Source: XBB1006 sp051877515
GTDB taxonomy: Bacteria > Bacillota > Clostridia > Lachnospirales > Lachnospiraceae
Assembly (NCBI GenBank): GCA_051877515.1
Contig: JBJEIY010000050.1
Span: 62,001-126,000 of the forward strand
Reading direction: 5' to 3'
Length of the DNA stretch: 64,000 bases
This document shows, piece by piece, positions 24,862 through 33,132 of the stretch (the stretch's first letter is position 1; the number at the start of each line of letters is the position of its first letter). The notes beneath the pieces were generated by a model. The model was not told the DNA's origin. It did not search any database and worked only from the letters and a program-made list of their open reading frames with translations. A program made the translations under genes and the position numbers.

Positions 24862-24890
24862 AGGCTGCCAAGTGGCAGCCTCTTTTTTTA
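24862..24890 (+). terminator. Terminator of murG, shared with the convergent HIT gene
   Basis: aggctgcc (24862-24869) pairs with ggcagcct (24874-24881), followed by seven T. The minus side has only four T, so it mainly ends murG. Confidence 0.85.
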
Positions 24891-25301
24891 CTTCAACTGT
24901 TCAAACACCTCATCCATCTGTTCCGGAGTGAGTTCTGTATGAGCCCATATCAGTTTCTCTCTGTTTACATCATCCTCATAACGGGGAATCAGATGTAAGT
25001 GAAAATGGGGAACCGTCTGGTTGGCCGCCTCACCGTTGTTCTGAATGATATTAAATCCATCACAATGCAGCCGTTCTGTCATATGGACAGCCATTTTCTG
25101 CGCCAGCGGGAAAACACCTGCCACTTCTTCCTCTCCCAATTCATACAGATCTTTATAATGATTCTTGGGGATAATGAGCGCATGGCCTTTGGTGGCAGGC
25201 TCAATATCCAGGATCACACGAAAGACTTCATCCTCATAAATGGTGCGTGACGGGATCTCCCCCGCTGCGATCTTACAAAAAATACAATCCGGTTTTTTCA
25301 T
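24888..25301 (-). CDS. HIT-family nucleotide hydrolase/transferase
   Basis: A 137-residue Hint-branch protein. The histidine triad is HFHLHLIPR near residue 99. The N-terminal CIFCKIAAGEIP with two Cys is typical of zinc-binding Hint proteins. It hydrolyses purine nucleoside phosphoramidates such as AMP-lysine; the physiological substrate is unknown. It lies 27 bp downstream of the flavodoxin-like gene, so it may end a rhomboid-reductase-HIT operon. Confidence 0.95.
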   Translation of the reverse strand: MKKPDCIFCKIAAGEIPSRTIYEDEVFRVILDIEPATKGHALIIPKNHYKDLYELGEEEVAGVFPLAQKMAVHMTERLHCDGFNIIQNNGEAANQTVPHFHLHLIPRYEDDVNREKLIWAHTELTPEQMDEVFEQLK

Positions 25302-25328
25302 GGTTTTCCTCCTTATACATAATTTATT

Positions 25329-26330
25329 CTACTTATCTTCTCCAAAAATAAACATCCGATCCAGATTTCTCAATACCTTAAAATCACCTTTCGCGGCCAG
25401 GTCTCCTGTCATAAAGGCTCTCTGGAAGGTCATGCGTCCGTCCAGGATCTTTTCCAGCACCGGAACGGAAATTTTAATAAACTGATCCACATGATTTTCC
25501 TGACCGTAGTGACAGGAAAGTACGCCTTCCTGGATCTGTAAAATGAGAGGCTTCTTTTTTCCTTCGATCATGAAAGAATAGGTCGCGTCGCAATCCTCCT
25601 GGGTAACGAAATGGGATTCAAACTCTATGATATAAGCGGTGTCTTCATCCTGGGTATCTGCTCCGATCTTACTCTTAAACATATCCGCAAGCTCCGCCAG
25701 GTCTTCCTTTTGTTTTCTCACATATTCATCATCCGATACATATTTTGACAGCTGCTCACTCTCCTGGGGTGTAAGCTCTAATTGCCCTGTCCTTGCCACA
25801 GAACGGTTTACTGCCTGGGAAGAACTGGGAAGACTCTTAATATTCTGAGAAATGGTCCGATACAGATTCTCCGCTTTCTTCTCTATGATCAGATTATAAT
25901 CCTCGTTCATCTGAAAACTCAGCAGATCCTCCACATAGCCACTGATACCACTGCAGGGAAGACCACCCAAGGTATCCCATGCTCCGGTCAGAGTCAGATA
26001 CGCTTCTCTCTCTCCGTAAGTGGTAGACATGACCACAGGCTGCATATAAAGGTTACGGATCTTTTCCTTATCCGCATACAACCAGCATGCATCCAGAAAC
26101 TGATGCATATAACCACCGATCCCCAGCCACTCTACTGTGGTTGCAAAGATGACGCCGTCTGCATCTTTAAAGGTCTGCGGAAGTGTGGAAATGCTATTCT
26201 TATGCTCAAAGATATTATAACGCTCCACCTTCACACGGAGCTCTTCCAATACCTCCATCATTTTGTCCACAACATAAATGGTAGGATCATCCAGTAATCC
26301 CCGGCCACCATAATAGATATTTACTTTCAT
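25329..26330 (-). CDS. Flavodoxin-like NAD(P)H oxidoreductase fused to an SCP2-like domain
   Basis: A 333-residue protein. Residues 1-175 are a flavodoxin-fold FMN reductase domain (VNIYYGGRGLLDD, GVIFATTVEWLGIGGYMHQF, VVMSTTYGERE). Residues 225-333 look like a sterol-carrier-2 lipid-binding domain (ILDGRMTFQRAFMTGDLAAKGD and LRNLDRMF). The combination suggests reduction of a hydrophobic substrate or quinone; the substrate is not evident. Its ATG overlaps the stop of the rhomboid gene by 4 bp, so translation is coupled. Confidence 0.85.
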   Translation of the reverse strand: MKVNIYYGGRGLLDDPTIYVVDKMMEVLEELRVKVERYNIFEHKNSISTLPQTFKDADGVIFATTVEWLGIGGYMHQFLDACWLYADKEKIRNLYMQPVVMSTTYGEREAYLTLTGAWDTLGGLPCSGISGYVEDLLSFQMNEDYNLIIEKKAENLYRTISQNIKSLPSSSQAVNRSVARTGQLELTPQESEQLSKYVSDDEYVRKQKEDLAELADMFKSKIGADTQDEDTAYIIEFESHFVTQEDCDATYSFMIEGKKKPLILQIQEGVLSCHYGQENHVDQFIKISVPVLEKILDGRMTFQRAFMTGDLAAKGDFKVLRNLDRMFIFGEDK

Positions 26331-26986
26331 CCCTCGATTTCACACACCGATGTTTTCGGTCTGTGTCCTCCTTTCCGTTTCCTTCTTCCAAACAGCAATG
26401 CCAGAAAAAAACCTGAAACCAGGCCGGCAACATGAGCACAATTGTCCACGCCCGTTGCGGTAAACCCGGAATACAAAGTCAGAATAATGAATACGCCCAA
26501 CCGCTTCACGGTCAGCTCCTCCATTCTTCCCCGGTTCCATAAAACCAGGAAAAACAAGGCTCCAAATACCCCAAAAATGGCACCGGAGGCTCCCGCACTG
26601 ACTGCATAATCCGTGGTATTGTACATGACAAGGTTGGAAACAAAAGAACTGAAAACTCCGGATCCGAAATAAATGATCAAATACCGGATCTTTCCCACTG
26701 CCCTCTCCAGATTATCCCCAAGGCAATACAACACCAGCATATTGTTAAACAGATGCGCTGCTCCGAAGTGCATGAAGATACAGGTAAACAATCTGCTATA
26801 CTCTCCGTTTGCAAAAACCGCCGGTGGAAAAGCTGCTCCATGTTCATACATAAACTGGGCACTCCTGGTATCTCCCAGGATTTCCAGCACCGCAAATACC
26901 ACCAGATTGACCGCAATGATCAGCATATTGCACATGGCCCGTCTGCTTCCGTCCGGCCGATATAGTAATTCTCTAAAGTCCAGCAT
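26327..26986 (-). CDS. Rhomboid intramembrane serine protease
   Basis: A 219-residue protein with six membrane helices. The catalytic Ser134 is in AGASGAIFG and the partner His185 in DNCAHVAGL. The H-x-x-N-N oxyanion motif is in FGAAHLFNNM. It cleaves transmembrane substrates within the bilayer; no substrate is evident here. It is first in its operon, with a sigma-A-type promoter at 27042-27070. Confidence 0.95.
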   Translation of the reverse strand: MLDFRELLYRPDGSRRAMCNMLIIAVNLVVFAVLEILGDTRSAQFMYEHGAAFPPAVFANGEYSRLFTCIFMHFGAAHLFNNMLVLYCLGDNLERAVGKIRYLIIYFGSGVFSSFVSNLVMYNTTDYAVSAGASGAIFGVFGALFFLVLWNRGRMEELTVKRLGVFIILTLYSGFTATGVDNCAHVAGLVSGFFLALLFGRRKRKGGHRPKTSVCEIEG

Positions 26987-27041
26987 AACCTACCTGACAA
27001 ACCCTTTTCTGCCTGCATCATAATCCTTTTTCATTATATTA

Positions 27042-27070
27042 ACTATAAATTTCCCTCTGTCAAAAGTCAA
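27042..27070 (-). promoter_or_regulatory. Promoter of the rhomboid operon
   Basis: TTGACT (27065-27070) and TATAGT (27042-27047) are separated by 17 bp on the minus strand. A second pairing, TTGACA with a downstream TATAAT at 19 bp, overlaps it. Confidence 0.65.
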
Positions 27071-27094
27071 GTTTCTTGTGCATGCAGAACCACT

Positions 27095-28216
27095 CTATGA
27101 CTCTTCAAAAATCAGGGTGCTATTGCCTACGCCGATCTCATCCCGGCTCCTTAAACGCACCTTCTCCTTTAGCTCTAACAGGGAACCATTTAAAAAGGTT
27201 CCATTCAGGGAGTTTAAATCCTCCAGGTAATACCCATCCTCCTCCCTGACGATCAGGGCATGAACCCGGCTGACCGATGCATCGTCCACAACCAGGTCGG
27301 CATATTCTTTCCGTTTCCCTACCACATACCGCGACCGGGTAAGGGGCATGCTTTCTCTTTCCGGATCCGCAAACCGGATACGCCCCACGATTTCTTCCCC
27401 TGATCCCAGAAACTGCGTATTTCTGTTTTCTTCTTTTGTATCCTCCGGCCGGATCAGTGTTACTTCTTCCCTTTTTTCCGATTTGAAATCGGTATATCTG
27501 CGGATTTTCTTCTTAACCGCCCACACCTGGTCCAGGTATCTGTTTTTCATCTTTTCCTTTATACTTTCTTTTACCCGTTCCGGTATGGTTTCCTGTTGCA
27601 CCTCTGCTTCTGTCCTGATTTCCTGCTTCACAGGTTCCCTCTCTTCCAAGGTATTCTTTTGCGTTCTCACGGAAATGTCCAATAATGTCCCGATCCCTGC
27701 GTTTTCCCGTCCCATCGCTTCGTACAGCCTAAACAGGTAGGTTACATAGTCATTATCCCGGTAATCTGCTTCTTTCATAAGCCTGTCTAAAATCTGCATC
27801 AGTTTCTCCCTGGCAGACAGCTCTTCTCCGGTCTTTATGGGAAGATACCCAAAATACACTTTTTCCCCGTCCGGAGAGAAAAAGATCTCATCCATCCGGA
27901 TCGCTTCCTCCCGCAAAGCATACTGCTCCACGGTTTGTATGATCCTGTCCAGTGACTCTACCAGGTTTCTTAGGGTATCTTCCTGAAAGTGCCCGGCCTT
28001 TTTTAAATCTTCCAGGGATTGGAGCCCTGTAATGTTGTACCAGAATTGTCCTTTTCCATCTGCCAGCATGAATTCCACCGGCAAGAATCCCGACAGGTGA
28101 TTTCGCCGCAGCATTTCTAACTCATGGATCTTGAGTTTCCCTTTTTCAAAAGTGATCACCTGATAACTCTCCCTTAATTTTCGCCTATATGTTATGTTGC
28201 AATCTGTATTGTTCAT
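27095..28216 (-). CDS. FHA-domain protein of the tad locus (DUF6382-FHA)
   Basis: A 373-residue protein. I chose the ATG at 28216 because GGGGGG lies eight bases upstream. Residues 1-170 are a conserved domain found before FHA in Lachnospiraceae (DUF6382, from memory). A charged linker follows. Residues 280-370 are an FHA phosphothreonine-binding domain (VSRVHALIVREEDGYYLEDL, SLNGTFLNG). It is last in the tad operon and overlaps the preceding gene. It may link pilus assembly to Ser/Thr kinase signalling, but no kinase is in the window. Confidence 0.88.
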   Translation of the reverse strand: MNNTDCNITYRRKLRESYQVITFEKGKLKIHELEMLRRNHLSGFLPVEFMLADGKGQFWYNITGLQSLEDLKKAGHFQEDTLRNLVESLDRIIQTVEQYALREEAIRMDEIFFSPDGEKVYFGYLPIKTGEELSAREKLMQILDRLMKEADYRDNDYVTYLFRLYEAMGRENAGIGTLLDISVRTQKNTLEEREPVKQEIRTEAEVQQETIPERVKESIKEKMKNRYLDQVWAVKKKIRRYTDFKSEKREEVTLIRPEDTKEENRNTQFLGSGEEIVGRIRFADPERESMPLTRSRYVVGKRKEYADLVVDDASVSRVHALIVREEDGYYLEDLNSLNGTFLNGSLLELKEKVRLRSRDEIGVGNSTLIFEES

Positions 28217-28430
28217 ATTCATTTCCCCCCAAATGTTTTATCCTTAGCGCCTGTGGCACCTCCATCAGGTATTCTCTCTTATAATCGCGGATCTGCTGCA
28301 TGTTTTCACCATATAGTTTCAGGGACAGATCCGCAAACCCGCCTATCAGAAACAAAAAAACACACAGGATCACCGAAGCTTCTACGGTAAAGGAAGCCTT
28401 GCGCCTCCACCTGCTCCTTTCTGTCATCAA
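28185..28430 (-). CDS. Short TadE-like pseudopilin
   Basis: An 81-residue protein with basic N-terminus and the sequence ASFTVEASVILCVFLFLIGG, a TadE-type signal with Glu five residues into the hydrophobic stretch. The rest is a short charged tail. It is probably a minor pseudopilin processed by the prepilin peptidase encoded just upstream. It overlaps the FHA gene by 32 bp. Confidence 0.75.
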   Translation of the reverse strand: MMTERSRWRRKASFTVEASVILCVFLFLIGGFADLSLKLYGENMQQIRDYKREYLMEVPQALRIKHLGGNEYEQYRLQHNI

Positions 28431-28443
28431 GCATCTTCCTCCT

Positions 28444-28878
28444 CTATAGCAAAATCGTTAGATAAGCACACAGTAAAAACGGGACAAAGGGCAGTTCCAT
28501 TTTACGGCAGACCCTACCCAAGCCCAGACAGTATTTCAGAATCAGTACGATTCCGCATAATCCTGCTGCCATGACCGCCCGAAAAAACAGCACCATGGTA
28601 TCCCCAAATCCCAGATAAGCACCGCATAGGGACAATATGCATGCATCTCCGCTGCCCATCATATTCTTATTCAGGGCACAGCTTATGTACAGTGCCACTC
28701 CAAAGCCGATTCCTCCCAGAAAAGACAACCAGCTTAGCGTGGGGGAAAGGATCTGTGCCAGCACTGCACCCACAAAGAATCCCCCCACATAGAACAAATG
28801 AATCTGCCGGGTTCTCAGATCATCTATCGCTGCAATGATCAAAACCAACAGCAACAAACCCTCCAGAATCCTATCCAT
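28444..28878 (-). CDS. Prepilin peptidase, A24 family (TadV/CpaA-like)
   Basis: A 144-residue integral membrane aspartyl protease that cuts Flp prepilin leaders. The two catalytic Asp lie in IDDLRTRQI and in the GxGD-type motif MMGSGDACI. There are four or five membrane helices and no N-terminal methylase domain, as in TadV. The ATG at 28878 follows GGAGGGG. It sits between two TadE-like genes. Confidence 0.92.
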   Translation of the reverse strand: MDRILEGLLLLVLIIAAIDDLRTRQIHLFYVGGFFVGAVLAQILSPTLSWLSFLGGIGFGVALYISCALNKNMMGSGDACILSLCGAYLGFGDTMVLFFRAVMAAGLCGIVLILKYCLGLGRVCRKMELPFVPFLLCAYLTILL

Positions 28879-28894
28879 CTTACCCCTCCTCTCC

Positions 28895-29632
28895 TTAAGG
28901 ACCATAACAGGTCCTGCATGGCCTGTGACTGTCTGTTACTTTGGATTTCTCCACCTTCTGGATAAACCGCAAAAGGCTTTTGCACTCCCGCGTTCCATGA
29001 TACCGGTCTCCTTCCGATGTGATGTAGACCTTGTCGTTGCAGACACCTTTCACACAACGCTCGCAAGGGTAATATTTTCCACCGGAGCGATTCCTGTACA
29101 GCTCGATATTTTTCAGGGCAACCTCCCGGATAGACACCTGCAGATGTTTGCATTGTGTGGTACGATGATACACTTTCCCTGTTTTGGTGATGTAAACCAT
29201 CTCCTCATCCGATTCCCCGGACCGGTCGTAACCTGTCCAGTGCCGGATATACATTGTCTGCAGAAAGACCATACGGTTCTTTAAAACAGCAAACGGCACC
29301 GGCATCCGGTATTCTCCCCAGTAAAGTGTTGCCTCTCCTTCTTCCTGTGCACCATAAACCATCCCGGAAGCCTTGCTTTTAGATGCCCATTTTGCATAGC
29401 TGTCTGCTATCACCGTTTCTTCCACCAGCTTAGGCTCCATTGCCGACACCAATTCTGCATGCTCACTGACCTCGTACATTACCCGTACAGCAGCAACCTC
29501 TTTTTCCAGAAACGGAAAAAGCAAAAGAAGACAGCCTATACAAAAACTGAAAAACCCGATTGCTACCGCCGCTTCCACCGTAAGGGATGCCCGACAGGTT
29601 TTTGACCTTAACTTTTCTGTTCTATTCTTCAC
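28895..29632 (-). CDS. TadE-like pseudopilin with two C-terminal Cys-rich repeats
   Basis: A protein of about 245 residues. The GTG at 29632 is preferred because GGGGG lies five bases upstream; a GTG at 29644 adds four residues. A basic N-terminus leads into ASLTVEAAVAIGFFSFCIG, a TadE-type signal. Counting from 29644, residues 150-200 and 206-249 are two copies of one unit: VYIT..G..YH.T..CK, then PC..C. The Cys are 165/194/197 and 221/243/246. The units are probably extracellular and may bind metal or form disulfides. Confidence 0.8.
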   Translation of the reverse strand: MKNRTEKLRSKTCRASLTVEAAVAIGFFSFCIGCLLLLFPFLEKEVAAVRVMYEVSEHAELVSAMEPKLVEETVIADSYAKWASKSKASGMVYGAQEEGEATLYWGEYRMPVPFAVLKNRMVFLQTMYIRHWTGYDRSGESDEEMVYITKTGKVYHRTTQCKHLQVSIREVALKNIELYRNRSGGKYYPCERCVKGVCNDKVYITSEGDRYHGTRECKSLLRFIQKVEKSKVTDSHRPCRTCYGP

Positions 29633-29696
29633 CAATACCCCCACTTTCCTGTTTCATCCGGACAAACTGCTGTCAGGAATACTCCTTAACCCTTCG

Positions 29697-29789
29697 GGGT
29701 CACAAAAATCATGCTTCCTGTTTAATGATTAAATGGGGATAATCATGGATTGAAAACGGGTTTTTCAGGAAACATGATCTTCGTGACCC
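29697..29789 (-). ncRNA. Long intergenic hairpin inside the tad operon
   Basis: Arms of 24 nt (29697-29720 and 29766-29789) pair around a 45-nt loop, between the TadG-like and TadE-like genes. Three positions mismatch on the plus strand, but all three are G-U pairs in the minus-strand mRNA, so the structure appears maintained in that RNA. No T-run follows, so it is not a classical terminator. It may be a processing or stability element, or a small palindromic repeat. Confidence 0.6.
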
Positions 29790-29797
29790 ACTGTTTC

Positions 29798-31258
29798 TTA
29801 GTAGTAATCCTCACTCCAGCTTACAACTTTACTGTAAACGGTCCGGGAATCCAACGGCACGGTCACCAGATTGACAAAAAGCCAGGGAATCTTTGCCCGG
29901 GCCTTTCCCTGTATGGCTGTGATCGTCCGGTCCACATAGAAGGTTCCTCTTTGGGTGCATGCATTTATGTGCTTCTCAATCACATCCAGGCTCCGCATAG
30001 CCATTTGCTCTGCCGGTTGAAAGAAAAGCAGAAGCTTTAAATAATCTTCATAACTGTACATGGGTGAGGATGCGGTTCCTAACAGGGAAATCTCTTTTCC
30101 TTCCATAAGCTTTTTCACATCATTTACTGCCTCTTCAAAAGACCAGCAAGCCAGAAAACCGTACTGTACTGCTTTAATTAAAACAGGATTTCCCGTAAAT
30201 CCCACCAGGGCAAGACTCTCCGCCGAAGCTTTGGCTCTCTGCTGCGGATCGGCACAATACAATGCAAACTGTACTGTCTCACGGATCACCAGCAGTTTCT
30301 TGCATACCGCAGACAAATTTTCTCTGTCACTGTCTTTTCCGGCTACCAGATACTCCATCTGATAACGAAGCTCCTCCAGTGTCTGTTTTTCTGTGACCGC
30401 CTTGTTTTCCTGCGGCTTCTTTTCTTTTCGATAATCGGAAAATATCCGGCTGCAGTAACTTATTCCCAGCACTTTTTCCTGTGGTGTTATGGACCCTGTT
30501 GTTAACGTCCCCTTCTGTAATGTTCTTTTGCTGGGAGAGGTTCCGGTATCCATATAGGCAGATGAAATGGTCTGATCCGACAGTACCAGATCAAGTATGG
30601 GTCCGTTCCTTTGTCTGCCCGCCGAGGTCACAGGATTATCCTCCAATTCCCCGGTGCAACTGTCTCCTTCCTGGGACTGTGCCTTGAACTGACTGGCAGT
30701 CTGTAACGCTTCCAGTGCTTCCGCATATATTTTTTCCATATCCTTTTCCTGTCGGAAGACATCCTGGTCTGTATATTCGCCTAATAATTTCTCTGCTGCA
30801 CTTTCCGGCAACAGGGAGGTCATATAAGCCGCCGTCTGACGTAAAAACACCTTTCCCTCCCCATCACTGAGCAGCTGATAGCCGCCATCTTCCATTTCAA
30901 TGGCCGGATAGTTCAACAGATTCACTCTTGCAGAAAGAACACTGTGGTCCGTATGGTTTTTTTGTTCCCATTCTTTCTCATACTCCAGTTCCTCTGTCAG
31001 CATGGTTTCCACGATATCCCCGGTCCCTTCTTCAAACCGGCTGTAAATTTCATCAATACCCAGGATGCCATATTCTTCATAGAGCTCTTTTTGATAATTG
31101 GCCATGACGTTCCGACAGGCCAGGTGCACCCGGTCTTCCAGCAGATCGGACATCGCTGTTATCCGTACCCCATCCAGAAGAACAAACAACAGCGATGCTA
31201 CCAGACACCAGACAAGCGCTGCAAAAACGGAGATTACGGCAGGTGCTTTGCGCCGCAT
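29798..31258 (-). CDS. TadG-like pilus-associated membrane protein (DUF5702 type)
   Basis: A 486-residue protein with one N-terminal membrane helix (residues 8-30) preceded by arginines, then a large extracytoplasmic region. The start (VISVFAALVWCLVASLLFVLLDGVR) resembles TadG/DUF5702 proteins of Lachnospiraceae tad loci. The gene follows the flp pilin, its ATG one base after the pilin's stop and with AGGAG upstream. Its role is probably anchoring or assembling the pilus at the surface. Confidence 0.85.
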   Translation of the reverse strand: MRRKAPAVISVFAALVWCLVASLLFVLLDGVRITAMSDLLEDRVHLACRNVMANYQKELYEEYGILGIDEIYSRFEEGTGDIVETMLTEELEYEKEWEQKNHTDHSVLSARVNLLNYPAIEMEDGGYQLLSDGEGKVFLRQTAAYMTSLLPESAAEKLLGEYTDQDVFRQEKDMEKIYAEALEALQTASQFKAQSQEGDSCTGELEDNPVTSAGRQRNGPILDLVLSDQTISSAYMDTGTSPSKRTLQKGTLTTGSITPQEKVLGISYCSRIFSDYRKEKKPQENKAVTEKQTLEELRYQMEYLVAGKDSDRENLSAVCKKLLVIRETVQFALYCADPQQRAKASAESLALVGFTGNPVLIKAVQYGFLACWSFEEAVNDVKKLMEGKEISLLGTASSPMYSYEDYLKLLLFFQPAEQMAMRSLDVIEKHINACTQRGTFYVDRTITAIQGKARAKIPWLFVNLVTVPLDSRTVYSKVVSWSEDYY

Positions 31259-31259
31259 C

Positions 31260-31430
31260 CTATACTTCTCCTGCTGAAGAGGTTATGGTGTCAAAAATGT
31301 CATTGACCAGTGACGTGATCTGTTCCTTAAAGATGAGCACAATGGCAATGAGCACCACCAAAATCAGAATCATCTCCACGGTTGATATTCCCCGTTGATC
31401 TTTCCAAATACAAAGTGTTCCTTTTTTCAT
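31260..31430 (-). CDS. flp: Flp-type major pilin, type IVb
   Basis: A 56-residue prepilin. A short charged leader (MKKGTLCIWKDQRG) precedes ISTVEMILILVVLIAIVLIF, with the cleavage site after Gly14 and the conserved Glu five residues later. The tail EQITSLVNDIFDTITSSAGEV matches Flp1-type pilins. It is the expected subunit of the tad pilus. It starts 16 bp after the TadC-like gene, in the same operon. Confidence 0.9.
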   Translation of the reverse strand: MKKGTLCIWKDQRGISTVEMILILVVLIAIVLIFKEQITSLVNDIFDTITSSAGEV

Positions 31431-31446
31431 ACAATCTCTCCTTTTC

Positions 31447-32361
31447 TTACATAAAACTCATTTGCATCCAGGCCGGAACCATGAGGATGACCATGACCAG
31501 GCCCAGTAATAATGTGAGTGGCAATAGCATTCTTGTCTGTACTTTTTCTCCATCCTGTTTTGCTAACTGCAGCCGGCTCTGCTCCGACTCCTCTGCCTCT
31601 GCATATAATAACTGTCCCAGCCCCCGGCTGCCCTGCTCCTGATTCTGGATCAGCAAACTGACCAGCTTTCGGTACTGCCTGACATCACACGCATTGGCAA
31701 ATTCCCATAATGCCTCATTGATACCCACACCGCTTTGTAATCTGCGCAGCAGGATCTCCAGCTCCTTTTGCAGCGCTCCTTCACCTCCCAGATGCTCTAC
31801 GGCCAGCCTTCCTATGGCATATCGAAGACTCATCCCGCTTTCCAGCAATGCCGTTAATGCACCCACCAGCTGCGGATACTGCCGGACCAACCGGTCCTTT
31901 CGTTTCTGTTCCTGTTTACGGTATTCCTGATCCTGTTCTTTGTATACAAGAATCGCCGCCACCAAACCCAGCAATACGATCATATAAGGGGTCTTCTCTT
32001 TCTTTTCTTCCCAGAGAATGGCCTTCCCCTGATAAGTATCCGGCAACACAAAGGTCTCCCGGTCCCGGCTTTGTTTTTCCAGTTTTGTGATATAAGCCTG
32101 CAGGATTTCCTGTGGCTTTTCTTCTGTACCCGTAAGGGCCTTTTCCTCTTCCGGCTGCTGTTTCTTCTTATAATTCAAGGTCAGATCAAAGATCTCTTCT
32201 CCCCAGGTTACACGATAGTGATTGCTGCCACCCTGATTCCTCGTGATCGTCAGAGCATCTGTTGACTGCCCGTTCTGCATCAGGCTGCTGCACAACGCCA
32301 GCAGCGCCATCACAAGAAAAACCAGCAGCGACTTCCTTAACTTTTCTTTCCTGCTTTTCAT
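31447..32361 (-). CDS. tadC: TadC-like inner-membrane platform protein
   Basis: A 304-residue protein. After an N-terminal hydrophobic segment (10-28) there is a polar, probably external region, a second helix (123-140), the T2SSF domain (150-270: PQLVGALTALLESGMSLRYAI and SLLIQNQEQGSRGLGQLL), and a final helix. T2SSF proteins couple the ATPase to pilus growth. It is paired with TadB upstream; the spacing is 3 bp. Confidence 0.88.
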   Translation of the reverse strand: MKSRKEKLRKSLLVFLVMALLALCSSLMQNGQSTDALTITRNQGGSNHYRVTWGEEIFDLTLNYKKKQQPEEEKALTGTEEKPQEILQAYITKLEKQSRDRETFVLPDTYQGKAILWEEKKEKTPYMIVLLGLVAAILVYKEQDQEYRKQEQKRKDRLVRQYPQLVGALTALLESGMSLRYAIGRLAVEHLGGEGALQKELEILLRRLQSGVGINEALWEFANACDVRQYRKLVSLLIQNQEQGSRGLGQLLYAEAEESEQSRLQLAKQDGEKVQTRMLLPLTLLLGLVMVILMVPAWMQMSFM

Positions 32362-32364
32362 AAA

Positions 32365-33132
32365 TTACATCCCCTCAATCTGTATAAGCTTTAATCCCAT
32401 GACCACAGCCAGCACATAGATAACCAGACAGATACTCATAAATACCACACCCTTCAAATTGCCATACAGTACGGTAAGATACCCCGGATTGGTAAGATTG
32501 ATATAAAGTATGATAAGAATCGGCATGGCTGACATAATACTCTGCTCATATTTTCTGGAAGTAAGCAGGGTCTGGATTTCCTGCCTGGTTTCAATCCGGG
32601 CCGATATGGAACGGGTGGTTTTGGCAATGATAAGACATAAATCTCCACCGGTCCGTCTGCCAAACAGAAAAACCTGAAGAAATAAGGTCAATTCTTCCTC
32701 TTTCCTCTGCTCTCCCCAGGCCTTCAAAACTTCCTCAGTCTGTGCGGATAATCCGATCTGCCGGCACATCTTTTCTACGTCCCTGTATATGAAAGATTGT
32801 TGTCCCCACTGTTTTTCCAATTCCGGAAGGGTATGTTCCATAGCTTTTTCCATGGAATCCCCTACCTGGAGATTTCCGGACAGCAACTGCAAAAAATCCC
32901 GCAGCTGTATGGAAAACCTCTGCCTCTTCTCTTTTTGCTGCCGTGCCCGGCAATATTTTGAGTAAGGATACAAACCCGGAAGAATTACCGGTAGAATCCA
33001 AATAGACCGATAGAAACAATAACTAATGAGAAAAATCACGATTGCAGCAAAGGAAAACTGCTTTATCCAGAATCTTATGTCCCTTTGTTTTTCCCTCCAG
33101 ATTGCAGGGTAGTCTGCTTTGTTTTTCTTCAT
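32365..33132 (-). CDS. tadB: TadB-like inner-membrane platform protein
   Basis: A 255-residue protein with two membrane helices near the N-terminus (25-55), the T2SSF domain (75-190: LRDFLQLLSGNLQVGDSMEKA and FGRRTGGDLCLII) and two C-terminal helices. It forms the platform with TadC. Its start overlaps the end of the tadA gene by 4 bp. Confidence 0.88.
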   Translation of the reverse strand: MKKNKADYPAIWREKQRDIRFWIKQFSFAAIVIFLISYCFYRSIWILPVILPGLYPYSKYCRARQQKEKRQRFSIQLRDFLQLLSGNLQVGDSMEKAMEHTLPELEKQWGQQSFIYRDVEKMCRQIGLSAQTEEVLKAWGEQRKEEELTLFLQVFLFGRRTGGDLCLIIAKTTRSISARIETRQEIQTLLTSRKYEQSIMSAMPILIILYINLTNPGYLTVLYGNLKGVVFMSICLVIYVLAVVMGLKLIQIEGM

